In this document: in pieces, positions 18,731 through 27,473 of the stretch | Numbering within the stretch: position 1 is the stretch's first letter | How the letters are laid out: each line of letters begins with the position of its first letter | Made by a program: the position numbers and the translations under genes | The notes under the pieces: generated by a model | What the model was told of the DNA's origin: nothing | What the model saw: only the letters and a program-made list of their open reading frames with translations | Databases searched by the model: none | Source of the DNA: Sneathiella chungangensis | Lineage (GTDB): Bacteria > Pseudomonadota > Alphaproteobacteria > Sneathiellales > Sneathiellaceae | Direction: 5' to 3' | DNA length: 64,000 bases | NCBI RefSeq assembly: GCF_009882935.1 | Contig: NZ_WTVA01000004.1 | Location: 408,657-472,656 of the forward strand

Positions 18731-21051
18731 GCCGGGTCGGGCTCTGGGTATATGTCTCGCTGCTCTGCGCCGCCATTGCGGTTATCGGATGGCGGCTTCA
18801 GGATGGCCTGCCGCTTGATACCAATATCGTCGCGATGTTGCCGCAGTCGGACCGGGCGGAATGGGTCGCCCGCGCCGAAGCGGCTGAAAGAACACAGGGA
18901 ACGGATCAGCTTATTGCACTTGTCGGTCACGCTGATTTCGAAACGGCGCGGGCCGCGGCGCTGGAACTCGGACAGGCGCTCGTCGACGGGGGCATTCTTA
19001 AATCCGCGCAGTCCGACACGGGACTGTCGACACTCAAGCATCTTAATGAAATCCTGTTCCCGCATCGCACCGAACTTCTTTCGGAGGGGGATCGGCGGCT
19101 TCTCGCCACGGGGCAGGAGCAGGTCCTCATCGACCGGGCGCTGGTACAGATCTTATCCCCCCTGTCCCTCGCAGACGCGGAGCTGATCCGCCGCGACCCG
19201 TTTCTCCTGCTTCCCAATTACCTCTCGGCAAGCACGGAGAATCGCTCGAAGCTTCTAAGCCGGGCGAATGTGCTGGCGGTTGAGGAAAAAGGGAAATGGT
19301 ATGTCCTGGTCCGCGGCAAGCTGGTCGGGAATCCGTTCGATAAGGGGTTCCAGACCCGGACGCTGCAGGTTTTCGAAGATACTGCGCGTAAACTCGGTAA
19401 ATCTCATGGCGATATAACGATCTTGAAGACGGGCGCGGTTTTCTATGGAGAGCATGCCTATCGCCAGGCGGAGAATGAAGCCGGGTTTATCGGCATGATT
19501 TCGCTGATCGGGATTATCGTCCTCAATTTTTTCGTTTTCCGAAGCTTCCAGCCGCTGGCCCTCAGTCTGCTCGCCATCGCTTCGGGGATCGCCGGTGGCC
19601 TCGCGGTTACGCTTCTCTTTTTTGGAACCCTGCAACTTCTCGCGCTCGTCTTCGGGGCTGGCCTGATTGGTATTTCGGTTGACTATGCCTTTCATTATTT
19701 TTGCGAACGTTTCAAAAAGGAAAACTCTGTTCCCGCCGCGCGCGCCCGAGCGATCCGGTCCGGGTTGACTCTCGGTCTGGTAAGTTCCGTGCTTGGCTTC
19801 ATAACCTTGGCGCTGACGCCGTTTCCCGGGCTTCAGCAGATTGCCCTGTTTTCGGCATCGGGGCTGACGCTCGCCTATCTCACCGTGCTGTATGCTTTCC
19901 CTTATCTCGACCGCGCGAAGCCATTTACCCATGGCGATAAATTCCTCGCGTTCTCCATGCTGCTTCATCATTTTTGGTGGCGTCCGGAGCATCGGAAATG
20001 GCGGTATCTTCTCGTCAGCCTTTTGGTGCTTGCCGGGCTTTTTGGCGCCACGCGGATTGTCGTCGATGACGATGTCCGCCGGCTGCAGTCGTTGCCACAG
20101 GCCTTGCAGGCGGAGGAACAGGCGATCCGGCTCCTCGCCGGGATCGAGAACCAGACACATCGTTTCTTCGTCCGGGGCTCCAATACGGAGGAGGTCCTGC
20201 AAACAGAAGAGGCGCTGGCGATCGATCTTGCCGCGTTGCGCGCAAGCGGGAAGATCGGCAATTACCGGATGATATCGCAATTCGTACCGTCGCGGGTGCG
20301 GCAGCTTGAAAATCAAAAGCTGATCGACGAGACATTAATGCCGAAATTGGATGAGCAGATGGCGGTCATCGGTCTCTCCGGGGCTCCACCTTACCATCGC
20401 GCGGACGGTGTTTTAACGCTCGACCAGCTCAGCGCCGCCGCGTTGCCGGGCCTGTTTTCACAGCTTCGCATTTACACGACCCCCGGGATCGTCGTCCATG
20501 CGGTGACGCTTTCCGGGGTCAATGACAGAACGGCACTATCCGCTCTCGCCGAGAAATCGGAAAACATCGCCCTGATCAGCCAAGCTGACAGCCTTAGCAA
20601 GACCTTCGGCGCCTATCGTCTTCGCGCGTTGATCATGCTCGCAATTGCCTATTGCGTGGTCTGGGTTTTCCTTTCCCTGCGCTATGGAATTTTCGGGTCT
20701 ATCAAGGTTATGATGCCGTCGATGAGCGCGGTGTTGCTGGCGCCCTGCCTCCTTGCGCTGACCGGTGAGCCCTTTACTTTTTTCAATGCCATGTCGCTGA
20801 TGCTGATATTCGCCATCGGCCTTGACTATGCGCTTTTCAACCGAGAATCCTCGGGGGAGCGGCAGCGGCGGGCGATGCTGGCGAACGGACTTTCGACCAT
20901 ATCGACCCTGCTCGCCTTCGGCCTGCTCTCTTTAAGCGAAACCTTCGCAATACATGCCTTCGGGATTACGATCCTGGTCGGGATCACGCTTGCCTATGTG
21001 CTGGCGCCCCTGGCGTCTGACCTTGACCATCCGATGACGGAGCCTTTGTAG
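18727..21051 (+). CDS. MMPL/RND-type exporter of the APE cluster (apeM position)
   Basis: A 774-residue inner-membrane protein with two repeats, each a long periplasmic loop followed by about five helices; the first loop is at residues 35-240 and the second at about 440-610. The helix bundles contain FFGTLQLLALVFGAGLIGISVDYAFHY-like and LMLIFAIGLDYALF segments, the latter with the proton-relay Asp/Tyr typical of MMPL proteins. It starts with GTG in a GTGA overlap. It should export or flip the lipid-linked polyene, handing it to the LolA-like carrier encoded just before. Confidence 0.92.
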   Translation: MSRVGLWVYVSLLCAAIAVIGWRLQDGLPLDTNIVAMLPQSDRAEWVARAEAAERTQGTDQLIALVGHADFETARAAALELGQALVDGGILKSAQSDTGLSTLKHLNEILFPHRTELLSEGDRRLLATGQEQVLIDRALVQILSPLSLADAELIRRDPFLLLPNYLSASTENRSKLLSRANVLAVEEKGKWYVLVRGKLVGNPFDKGFQTRTLQVFEDTARKLGKSHGDITILKTGAVFYGEHAYRQAENEAGFIGMISLIGIIVLNFFVFRSFQPLALSLLAIASGIAGGLAVTLLFFGTLQLLALVFGAGLIGISVDYAFHYFCERFKKENSVPAARARAIRSGLTLGLVSSVLGFITLALTPFPGLQQIALFSASGLTLAYLTVLYAFPYLDRAKPFTHGDKFLAFSMLLHHFWWRPEHRKWRYLLVSLLVLAGLFGATRIVVDDDVRRLQSLPQALQAEEQAIRLLAGIENQTHRFFVRGSNTEEVLQTEEALAIDLAALRASGKIGNYRMISQFVPSRVRQLENQKLIDETLMPKLDEQMAVIGLSGAPPYHRADGVLTLDQLSAAALPGLFSQLRIYTTPGIVVHAVTLSGVNDRTALSALAEKSENIALISQADSLSKTFGAYRLRALIMLAIAYCVVWVFLSLRYGIFGSIKVMMPSMSAVLLAPCLLALTGEPFTFFNAMSLMLIFAIGLDYALFNRESSGERQRRAMLANGLSTISTLLAFGLLSLSETFAIHAFGITILVGITLAYVLAPLASDLDHPMTEPL

Positions 21052-21052
21052 C

Positions 21053-22285
21053 ATGGTGAACAAGAACGAGCGGTTTGATGTCGTCATTATCGGTGCCGGT
21101 CCGGCGGGTGCGCTCGCCGCGAAGCGGCTGGTGCAGGAGGGGCTCAAGGTCGCGATCCTCGAGAAAAGCGTCTTTCCGCGCTTCGTGATTGGCGAGAGCC
21201 TTCTGCCGCAATCGATGGTGTTTCTGGAAAAAGCCGGGCTTCTGGCGAAAGTTGCCGCCGCTGGCTTTCAGCACAAGAACGGCGCCAACTTTTCCGATGA
21301 TCGGCGCTTCAGTTCAATCGACTTTTCGGAAAAATTCACGGAAGGTCCCGCGACCACCTATCAGGTGTCACGCGATAAATTCGATATGCTGCTGGCGACC
21401 GCCGCCAAAGACGCCGGCGCGGACCTCCGCTTTCAGCAGGATGTGACCGATGTCCGCTTCGACGGCGCGGGTGTGACTGTTCTCGGGACGGGCCCGGAGG
21501 GCGATTTCGAATTGTCGGCACGTTTTCTGGTGGACGCGAGCGGCTACGGACGGGTCTTGCCGCGATTGATGAAGCTGGACACGCCCTCCGATTTTCCGGT
21601 CCGGCATGCGTTGTTCACCCATGTCGAGGACCAGCTGGCGGCGCGGGACTTTGACCGCAATAAGATCCTGATCACCGTTCATCCGACATGCCGTGACATC
21701 TGGTTCTGGCTTATTCCATTTGCCGATGGGATATCCTCCATCGGTGCCGTTGTCCCACCCGAACAGCTGGCAAATTATCCAGGCGATAAGTCCGAAAAAC
21801 TATGGGCGATAATCCGCGAGTCGGCGGATTTAACGACGCTTCTGCAGGGCGCGCGGGAGATACGTTCCGTCGGTGAAATTTCTGGCTACTCGACGAAAGT
21901 CTCCCGCATGGCCGGGCCGCAATTTGCGCTTCTCGGCAATGCCGGGGAATTTCTGGACCCGGTCTTTTCCTCCGGCGTAACCATCGCCTTCAAGTCCGCG
22001 GATCTGCTGATCGACCCGTTGATGCGCCAGCTGAATGGCGAGGCGGTTGATTGGGAGGCGGATTTCGTCGCGCCGCTTAAAATCGGGGTGGATTGCTTTC
22101 GCATCTTCGTCGAGGCCTGGTATCGCGGTGATCTGCAGGAAATTATCTTCAATCCGCCGGGTGATGCCAATCCGATCAAGCGGATGATTGTGGCGATCCT
22201 GGCGGGCTATGCCTGGGATGAGAAGAACCCCTTCGTCACGCAGGGTCGCCGGTATCTCGATATGGTGGCGTTGCAATGCTCGTAA
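21053..22285 (+). CDS. FAD-dependent oxidoreductase with flavin-dependent halogenase motifs
   Basis: A 410-residue flavoprotein. The FAD motif GAGPAG lies at residues 14-19 and FPRFVIGESLLP at 41-52. Lys75, in HKNGANF, sits where flavin-dependent halogenases keep their catalytic lysine. WFWLIP at 217-222 matches the halogenase WxWxIP pattern exactly. It could chlorinate or brominate the aryl head, as in xanthomonadins, or it could be a related non-halogenating enzyme. The gene lies one base after the MMPL stop and its 3' end overlaps the next gene by ten bases. It interrupts the canonical apeM-apeO order. Substrate and activity are unproven. Confidence 0.82.
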   Translation: MVNKNERFDVVIIGAGPAGALAAKRLVQEGLKVAILEKSVFPRFVIGESLLPQSMVFLEKAGLLAKVAAAGFQHKNGANFSDDRRFSSIDFSEKFTEGPATTYQVSRDKFDMLLATAAKDAGADLRFQQDVTDVRFDGAGVTVLGTGPEGDFELSARFLVDASGYGRVLPRLMKLDTPSDFPVRHALFTHVEDQLAARDFDRNKILITVHPTCRDIWFWLIPFADGISSIGAVVPPEQLANYPGDKSEKLWAIIRESADLTTLLQGAREIRSVGEISGYSTKVSRMAGPQFALLGNAGEFLDPVFSSGVTIAFKSADLLIDPLMRQLNGEAVDWEADFVAPLKIGVDCFRIFVEAWYRGDLQEIIFNPPGDANPIKRMIVAILAGYAWDEKNPFVTQGRRYLDMVALQCS

Positions 22286-22782
22286 GATGTCTGCTTGTGT
22301 TGATCGCGGTCATCGGCATCGCCGGTTGCGCGACGGAGTCGGCGCGGGAGTTGGAGGTCGCTCCCTGGCGCCTGCCGGAGGGGCCGCCGCGGGAAGTCGT
22401 GCAGATCCTGAATGGACATTATGGGGACAAGGCGTTCGCACTCCAGGTGCGCCTCAGCATGTCAGAAGAAAAAATGCTTGTTGCCGGGCTTGATTCGCTT
22501 GGTCGCCGCGCCTTTGATATCCTCTGGGACGAAACAGGCGTTCGCGCGGGCAAGGCGGACTGGGTGTCGGAGGACCTGAACGCCGCCGATATCCTGAAGG
22601 TGATCGTCGCGACATACTGGCCCGAGGACGACCCGATGCAGGCTTATGTGAGGGACAGGGCGAAGGACCTCGAGATCAGCTATCAGAGCGAACGGGCGAA
22701 TGCCTGGAATGAAACCGTTGAAATCCGCAATCCCAGGTCGGGTTACGAAATGACAATCATTTCCTACGAACTGAAGCAATGA
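22276..22782 (+). CDS. DUF3261-like lipoprotein of the APE cluster
   Basis: A 168-residue lipoprotein with signal peptide and lipobox IAGC (Cys about 16). The mature part resembles the DUF3261 family found in aryl polyene loci (pattern VVQILNGHYGDKAFALQVRL, then ILWDETGV). It is probably outer-membrane bound and may receive the polyene from the LolA-like protein. It overlaps the FAD enzyme by ten bases and the ketosynthase start by four. Confidence 0.8.
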   Translation: MLVRCLLVLIAVIGIAGCATESARELEVAPWRLPEGPPREVVQILNGHYGDKAFALQVRLSMSEEKMLVAGLDSLGRRAFDILWDETGVRAGKADWVSEDLNAADILKVIVATYWPEDDPMQAYVRDRAKDLEISYQSERANAWNETVEIRNPRSGYEMTIISYELKQ

Positions 22783-23960
22783 TGATGACCTTTTATCTTA
22801 ATGCGCTCGGCCTGATCAATGCGCTGGGACAGGGCAAAGAGGAAATTAGCCGCCGCCTGTTTACCGGTGATACCGGCGGTATGACGCGTAAAGACGGGTA
22901 TCTTGCGGATCGTGCCGTTATGGCGGGGGCGATTGAGGGGGAGTTGCCGCCGATTTCCGCGGACTTAGTCCGTTATGACAGCCGGAACAACCGGATGCTG
23001 CTTGCCGCATTGTTGGAGATCGAGCCGGATATCAGGGCGGCAATCGCAAAATACGGCGCCGAGCGCGTCGCCGTGATCCTTGGCACCAGCACGTCCGGTA
23101 TCGGCGATAATGAACCGGGAATTGCAGAGAAGGTTAAAGGCGGTTCCTTCCCGGAAGGTTTTGACTATGACCGGCAGGACAATGCGTCGCTCGCCTATTT
23201 CGTCCGCAGCTACTTCGGTCTCACCGGGCTGGCCATGACGATCTCAACCGCCTGCACGTCGAGCGCCAAAACGCTTGCATCGGCGCGGCGGATGATTGCG
23301 GCGGGCTTTTGCGATGCGGCGATTGTCGGCGGGGCGGACACGCTCTGCCGCCTGACGATGAACGGTTTCGCGTCGCTTGATCTGGTTTCCGGGGACCTCT
23401 GCAACCCGTTCAGCCAAAACAGGGGCGGCATTAATATCGGTGAGGGGGCCGCCGTTTTCTTGATGAGCCGGGAGAAATCGGGCGTGCGCGTCGCCGGAAT
23501 TGGCGAGACGTCCGACGCCTATCACATGAGCACGCCGGATCCGGATGGAAGAGGCGCCTTCACCGCGATGGAGCGGGCATTGACCGAAAGCGGCCTTGCG
23601 CCGAAAGAGATCGCCTATCTCAATCTTCACGGCACGGCGACGGAATTGAATGACAGCATGGAAGCAAAGGCCGTCTACGAACTACTGGGCCCGGTTCCCT
23701 GCAGTTCAACCAAACCCTTGACGGGCCATACCCTCGGCGCGGCCGGCGCAACCGAGCTTGCGTTCCTTTATCTCGCTCTTGGATCGGAGGACGGACTGCT
23801 GCCGCCCCATGCCTGGGATGGCGCAACGGATCCGTCTTTACCTCCCCTCCATCTGGTGGCACCGGGAGAAAGAGTGCCGGGCGCCCGGGCGATGATGACG
23901 AATTCCTTTGCTTTCGGCGGCAACAATATTAGCGTTATCCTCAGCAAAGAGAGCGATTGA
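22779..23960 (+). CDS. apeO: Beta-ketoacyl-ACP synthase, chain-elongating subunit, APE cluster
   Basis: A 393-residue KAS II-like condensing enzyme. The nucleophile is Cys159 in TACTSS, the two histidines lie in NLHGTATELND and TGHTLGAAGA, and the C-terminal FGGNN loop is present. It should elongate the polyene by condensation with malonyl-ACP and form a heterodimer with ApeC, whose KS-like domain lacks the Cys. Three consecutive ATG codons begin the frame; any could be used. The stop overlaps the next start (TGATG). Confidence 0.92.
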   Translation: MMMTFYLNALGLINALGQGKEEISRRLFTGDTGGMTRKDGYLADRAVMAGAIEGELPPISADLVRYDSRNNRMLLAALLEIEPDIRAAIAKYGAERVAVILGTSTSGIGDNEPGIAEKVKGGSFPEGFDYDRQDNASLAYFVRSYFGLTGLAMTISTACTSSAKTLASARRMIAAGFCDAAIVGGADTLCRLTMNGFASLDLVSGDLCNPFSQNRGGINIGEGAAVFLMSREKSGVRVAGIGETSDAYHMSTPDPDGRGAFTAMERALTESGLAPKEIAYLNLHGTATELNDSMEAKAVYELLGPVPCSSTKPLTGHTLGAAGATELAFLYLALGSEDGLLPPHAWDGATDPSLPPLHLVAPGERVPGARAMMTNSFAFGGNNISVILSKESD

Positions 23961-24379
23961 TGCAGCCTTGTCTCTACGATATCACCGAAATACTCTATCA
24001 CGCGCCGCCGATGATCCTGATTGACCGGATCGAGGCCTACGATGATACGACAGTGATGTCGTCGGTTGAAATTACCGAGACCTCTCCCTTTATGGCGGAG
24101 GGAGAGGTGCCCGCCTATATCAGTATTGAATATATGGCCCAGTCGATCGCCGCCTATAGCGGGATAAAGGCGCGCAACGCCGGTGGAGAGGTGAAAATCG
24201 GTTATCTGGTCAGCACCCGGAGCATGACGCTCGGCTGCCCGGCCTTCCATCCAGGAGACAGGCTGAGCGTGACCGTTCACCTTGTTTATGACGAGACGCC
24301 CATGGCGGTCTTTGATTGCGCGATAACCCGGAATGAAAAGCTTGTCGCTGAAGCGCGGCTTAATGTATATCAACCCTGA
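23960..24379 (+). CDS. apeP: Hot-dog dehydratase subunit with the catalytic Glu, APE cluster
   Basis: A 139-residue FabZ/FabA-like protein. The stretch where FabZ has GHFPG reads AEGEVPA, so the catalytic His is absent. The helix residue IEYMAQS retains the Glu. It is thus complementary to ApeI, which has His but Asp for Glu. A TTG one codon upstream exists, but the ATG at 23960 gives the TGATG coupling with the ketosynthase. It would dehydrate 3-hydroxyacyl-ACP to the trans-enoyl form once paired with ApeI. Confidence 0.87.
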   Translation: MQPCLYDITEILYHAPPMILIDRIEAYDDTTVMSSVEITETSPFMAEGEVPAYISIEYMAQSIAAYSGIKARNAGGEVKIGYLVSTRSMTLGCPAFHPGDRLSVTVHLVYDETPMAVFDCAITRNEKLVAEARLNVYQP

Positions 24380-24397
24380 AATCACAGGTGAGAATAG

Positions 24398-25123
24398 ATG
24401 CAAAGAAGAATTCTGGTCACCGGAGCAAGCGGCGGCATTGGCCGGGCGATTGCGCTTCGGCTGGCGAAAGACGGCTTCGAGATTGTCGCTCATTGCGGCC
24501 GCAATCGGGAAGCCGGAATACAGACGGTGGAGCTGATTGAGGCCGCTGGCGGAACCGCGCGGCTGGTCCAGTTCGATATTGCCAACCGTGACGAATGCCG
24601 CAATATTCTCGAGGCGGACGTCGAGGAGTTCGGCGCCTTCTACGGGGCTGTGCTGAATGCGGGGATCACCCGCGATACCGCTTTTCCCGCCATGACGGAC
24701 GATGAATGGGACGCGGTCATCCATACCAATCTCGACGGATTTTACAATGTTCTCAAGCCGATCACCATGCCGATGGTCTCGGCCCGCAAAGGCGGCCGGA
24801 TCGTCGTTATTTCATCTGTCTCCGGTGTTATGGGAAATCGCGGTCAGGTGAATTACAGCGCGTCGAAATCCGGTCTGATCGGAGCGGCGAAGGCGCTTGC
24901 GCTTGAGCTCGCGAAACGCGAGATTACGGTAAACTGCGTTGCGCCGGGCCTGATCGACTCGGCGATGACAGAAGATCTGCCGCTGGAGGAGATCATGAAA
25001 ATGATACCGCTTCGCCGACTTGGCGACGTTGATGACGTGGCGGCGACAGTTTCCTTCCTCTGCTCCGACGGGGCCGCCTATATCACGCGTCAGGTCATCT
25101 CGGTGAACGGGGGGATGGCATGA
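24398..25123 (+). CDS. apeQ: 3-oxoacyl-ACP reductase (FabG-like), APE cluster
   Basis: A 241-residue short-chain dehydrogenase. The cofactor loop is TGASGGIG (residues about 7-14), the catalytic Ser lies in ISSVSGVMGN and the YxxxK motif is YSASK. It reduces 3-oxoacyl-ACP in each round of polyene extension with NADPH (the NADPH preference is inferred from the family). The start ATG is 19 bases after the dehydratase stop, with a GGTGAGA site. The end overlaps the next ketosynthase by four bases. Confidence 0.93.
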   Translation: MQRRILVTGASGGIGRAIALRLAKDGFEIVAHCGRNREAGIQTVELIEAAGGTARLVQFDIANRDECRNILEADVEEFGAFYGAVLNAGITRDTAFPAMTDDEWDAVIHTNLDGFYNVLKPITMPMVSARKGGRIVVISSVSGVMGNRGQVNYSASKSGLIGAAKALALELAKREITVNCVAPGLIDSAMTEDLPLEEIMKMIPLRRLGDVDDVAATVSFLCSDGAAYITRQVISVNGGMA

Positions 25124-26355
25124 CTAATCGCGTTGTTGTCACCGGCATGGGCGGAGTCACCTCCCTTGGCGAGCGCTGGGAGGATATTTCGGCAAATATG
25201 CGGGCCGGAAAGACCGGTATCCGGCGGATGGAAAGCTGGGATTTCTATGACGGCCTCAATACGCGGCTCGCGGGCCCGGTTGAGGGTTTTGATATCGACG
25301 GCCGGTACCCGCGAAAGGCTATGCGAAGCATGGGGCCGGTCTCGAAAATGGCGGTCTATGCCACGGAAAAGGCGCTGGAAATGGCCGGGCTGCTCGGCGA
25401 TCCTATCCTGAAATCGGGCAAGATCGGCGTTGCCTATGGTTCCTCCTTCGGCAGTACGAAACCGGTGGTCGCCTTCACCGACCTGATGCGGGACGGGCAT
25501 TCGCGCGATCTGACGGCGACGAGCTACGTCAAGATGATGAGCCATACGACGGCGGTCAATATCGGCGTCTTCTACGGGCTGAGCGGACGGGTCATCCCGA
25601 CGTCGAGCGCCTGTACGTCCGGCAGCCAGGGTATCGGCTATGCCTATGAGGCGATCAAATACGGCCTGCAGGACATGATGGTTGCCGGCGGAGCGGAGGA
25701 ACTTTGCCCGACCATGGCGGCGGTCTTTGACACGCTCTATGCGACGAGCATCCGTAATGACGAGCCGCATCGATCCCCCAGGCCGTTCGATCGCGATCGC
25801 GACGGGTTGGTGATCGGAGAAGGGGCGGCAACGCTGGTGCTGGAATCCTATGAGCATGCCGTCGCCCGCGGCGCGCCGATCCTCGCCGAGATCGTCGGAT
25901 TCGCGACCAATTCCGATGGTCGCCATATCACCAATCCGACGCAGGCGACGATGGAGGTGGCGATGCAGGCCGCGCTTGATAATGCAGGGCTCACGGCATC
26001 GAACATCGACTTCATCAGCGGCCATGGCACGGCAACGGAGCAAGGGGACGTCGCGGAAAGCCATGCGACGAATAACGTGCTCGGCCCCCATATCCCGATC
26101 CATTCGCTGAAAAGCTATTTCGGTCACAGTCTCGGCGCCTGCGGCTCGATCGAGGCCTGGCTCGGCATCGAGATGATGTGCGAAGGATGGTTCGCGCCGA
26201 CCGCCAATCTGGAAAATGTGGACGAGAACTGCGCCGATATCGATTATGTCATGGGGGAGGGGCGGACCATCGCCGTCCGCCACCTGATGAGCAATAACTT
26301 CGCCTTTGGCGGCATCAACAGCTCGCTGATTTTCAGGAATGCGGCGGAGATTTAA
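25120..26355 (+). CDS. apeR: Beta-ketoacyl-ACP synthase (FabF-like), APE cluster
   Basis: A 411-residue condensing enzyme with Cys165 in SACTSGSQG, His in SGHGTATEQGD and KSYFGHSLGACG, and the C-terminal FGGINSS. In APE synthesis a homodimeric KS of this kind primes or performs early condensations; the split between its job and that of ApeO is taken from studied systems. It is the last gene of the operon. Its stop sits two bases from the 3' end of the convergent PilZ gene. Confidence 0.92.
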   Translation: MTNRVVVTGMGGVTSLGERWEDISANMRAGKTGIRRMESWDFYDGLNTRLAGPVEGFDIDGRYPRKAMRSMGPVSKMAVYATEKALEMAGLLGDPILKSGKIGVAYGSSFGSTKPVVAFTDLMRDGHSRDLTATSYVKMMSHTTAVNIGVFYGLSGRVIPTSSACTSGSQGIGYAYEAIKYGLQDMMVAGGAEELCPTMAAVFDTLYATSIRNDEPHRSPRPFDRDRDGLVIGEGAATLVLESYEHAVARGAPILAEIVGFATNSDGRHITNPTQATMEVAMQAALDNAGLTASNIDFISGHGTATEQGDVAESHATNNVLGPHIPIHSLKSYFGHSLGACGSIEAWLGIEMMCEGWFAPTANLENVDENCADIDYVMGEGRTIAVRHLMSNNFAFGGINSSLIFRNAAEI

Positions 26356-26357
26356 GC

Positions 26358-26759
26358 TTAATGTACGGGATTGGGATCAAGCGAGATCCCGGGTAGCGCC
26401 GAATTGACCGTGTTGTAGATAAATTCCGGCGGGTCGATGAAGCTCAACCCGACGATATGGCCATTCTGCCAGACGAGATGGCAGTTGAAGGCGCCAAAAC
26501 GGGGAACTTCCAAAATAACGTCGTTGGTTGGCCGGAAATCCTGTTTCGTCTGGAACCGCGCGCCGCTTACCGACATGTCGCGGACCACACCCGGCACACT
26601 CTGCTCATTTCCCATGAGGCGTGCGCCCCACAAAAGCGACAGCTTGCCGTTCCACATAACGGTTTTGCGTTTATACTTCCGTTTTTCAGCCCCGGAAGCC
26701 CCGGCGTCATTTACATCAGAAATTGTTCTACCCAATCCAGCTGTTACCTGTGCAAACAC
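26358..26759 (-). CDS. PilZ domain protein
   Basis: About 133 residues. The two parts of the c-di-GMP-binding PilZ motif are visible: an Arg/Lys cluster RKYKRK followed by DMSVSGA (D/NxSxxG), ahead of a beta-barrel. It should bind cyclic di-GMP and act on a partner unknown here. No ATG opens the frame; I took GTG at 26759, but a downstream TTG is possible, so the N-terminus is uncertain. It is convergent with the aryl polyene operon, which is interesting because both concern surface growth, but no direct link is shown. Confidence 0.75.
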   Translation of the reverse strand: MFAQVTAGLGRTISDVNDAGASGAEKRKYKRKTVMWNGKLSLLWGARLMGNEQSVPGVVRDMSVSGARFQTKQDFRPTNDVILEVPRFGAFNCHLVWQNGHIVGLSFIDPPEFIYNTVNSALPGISLDPNPVH

Positions 26760-26843
26760 TATAAACGAGAAGCCAGTAAATCGAAAAGAGATTAATATGG
26801 ATTAAAAAACCCGGCGCAATTTTGTTCAAATCCGGCCCATTTC

Positions 26844-27473
26844 TCAATCCAGAACAACGGTTACCTGACGGCCGGAGACGTCGTATTCGCCCTTGACGAA
26901 TTCCTTGTTTTCATCGAACCAGAGCTTGGCTTCCCAGTCGCCGGTGAAGGTGAATTTCTCGGTCTTGATGTCCTTGTCATTGATTTTTAAGGTCTCTTCG
27001 GCCCTGGCGATCTTGACGTTGAGGAGCTCGAAATCGACGATATTGAACAGCAGCGTGTTTTGCGTGATCGCGTAATGCCACGGAGAGGTCGGGAAGGCAT
27101 TGAGTGGCAGGATCAGGTCCTTGCCATTGTAACTGGCCTGATAGTCTTCGGCATTGCGGCTCAGTGATATTTCATGCGGCGTGCCGTTGTCATCCGTCTT
27201 GCCTGACATCTTCTGAAGCTCGCTGCTCGCCCAGGTTTCCTTAAGGTTCTGATCGAAGCCATATACCTGCATACCGAGGAATGAGACGGAGGCGTTGGCG
27301 CGAAGTTCCTCAATCTCTCCTTTTTCGTTATGCACCGTGGTGAGATGCACATAGCCGATCTTGTCGTCTTTGAGGAAGACGGAGGCGAACTGGTTCTTTT
27401 GGATATGCTCAGCCGCGGCTGCCCCAATGGAGAGCGGGAGGAGGGCGAGCAGGATGATAATAGTGCGAAACAT
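26844..27473 (-). CDS. Secreted DUF6134-like protein
   Basis: A 209-residue exported protein with a signal peptide (about 1-20, cut near AAAE). The mature part is beta-rich with the repeated pattern LKETWASSELQKM, NGTPHEISL and SPWHYAITQNTLL. This resembles the DUF6134 group, which carries no assigned function. It ends with SGRQVTVVLD. The gene is divergent from tamA, with 279 bases between. I know of no enzyme role, and none is claimed. Confidence 0.7.
   Translation of the reverse strand: MFRTIIILLALLPLSIGAAAAEHIQKNQFASVFLKDDKIGYVHLTTVHNEKGEIEELRANASVSFLGMQVYGFDQNLKETWASSELQKMSGKTDDNGTPHEISLSRNAEDYQASYNGKDLILPLNAFPTSPWHYAITQNTLLFNIVDFELLNVKIARAEETLKINDKDIKTEKFTFTGDWEAKLWFDENKEFVKGEYDVSGRQVTVVLD

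Larger units (their letters stand above)
11279..26355 (+). other. Aryl polyene (APE) type II polyketide biosynthetic gene cluster
   Basis: Seventeen further genes after the first lipoprotein run in one direction, nearly all with 1-20 base overlaps or tiny gaps. Their order follows the published apeC to apeR order of gammaproteobacterial clusters. Present are the KS-like chain-length factor, acyltransferase, two ACPs, membrane protein, adenylating ligase, two dehydratases, glycosyl/acyltransferase fusion, thioesterase, LolA-like protein, MMPL exporter, lipoprotein, KS, KR and a second KS. One gene is additional to that order, a FAD enzyme with halogenase motifs. No SAM methyltransferase and no aromatic ammonia lyase is present in the window. 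The product should be a membrane-linked, yellow aryl polyene carboxylate that protects against oxidative damage. That role is inferred from characterised clusters. Confidence 0.93.

Noticed and set aside
19255..20316. A 353-codon open frame antisense to the MMPL exporter
   Set aside because: Long antisense frames are expected in GC-rich genes. It has no start context or domain.
25090..26283. A 397-codon open frame antisense to apeR
   Set aside because: It is a shadow of the GC-rich coding strand: no ribosome site, no domain, no conserved motif, whereas the + strand codes a full ketosynthase.
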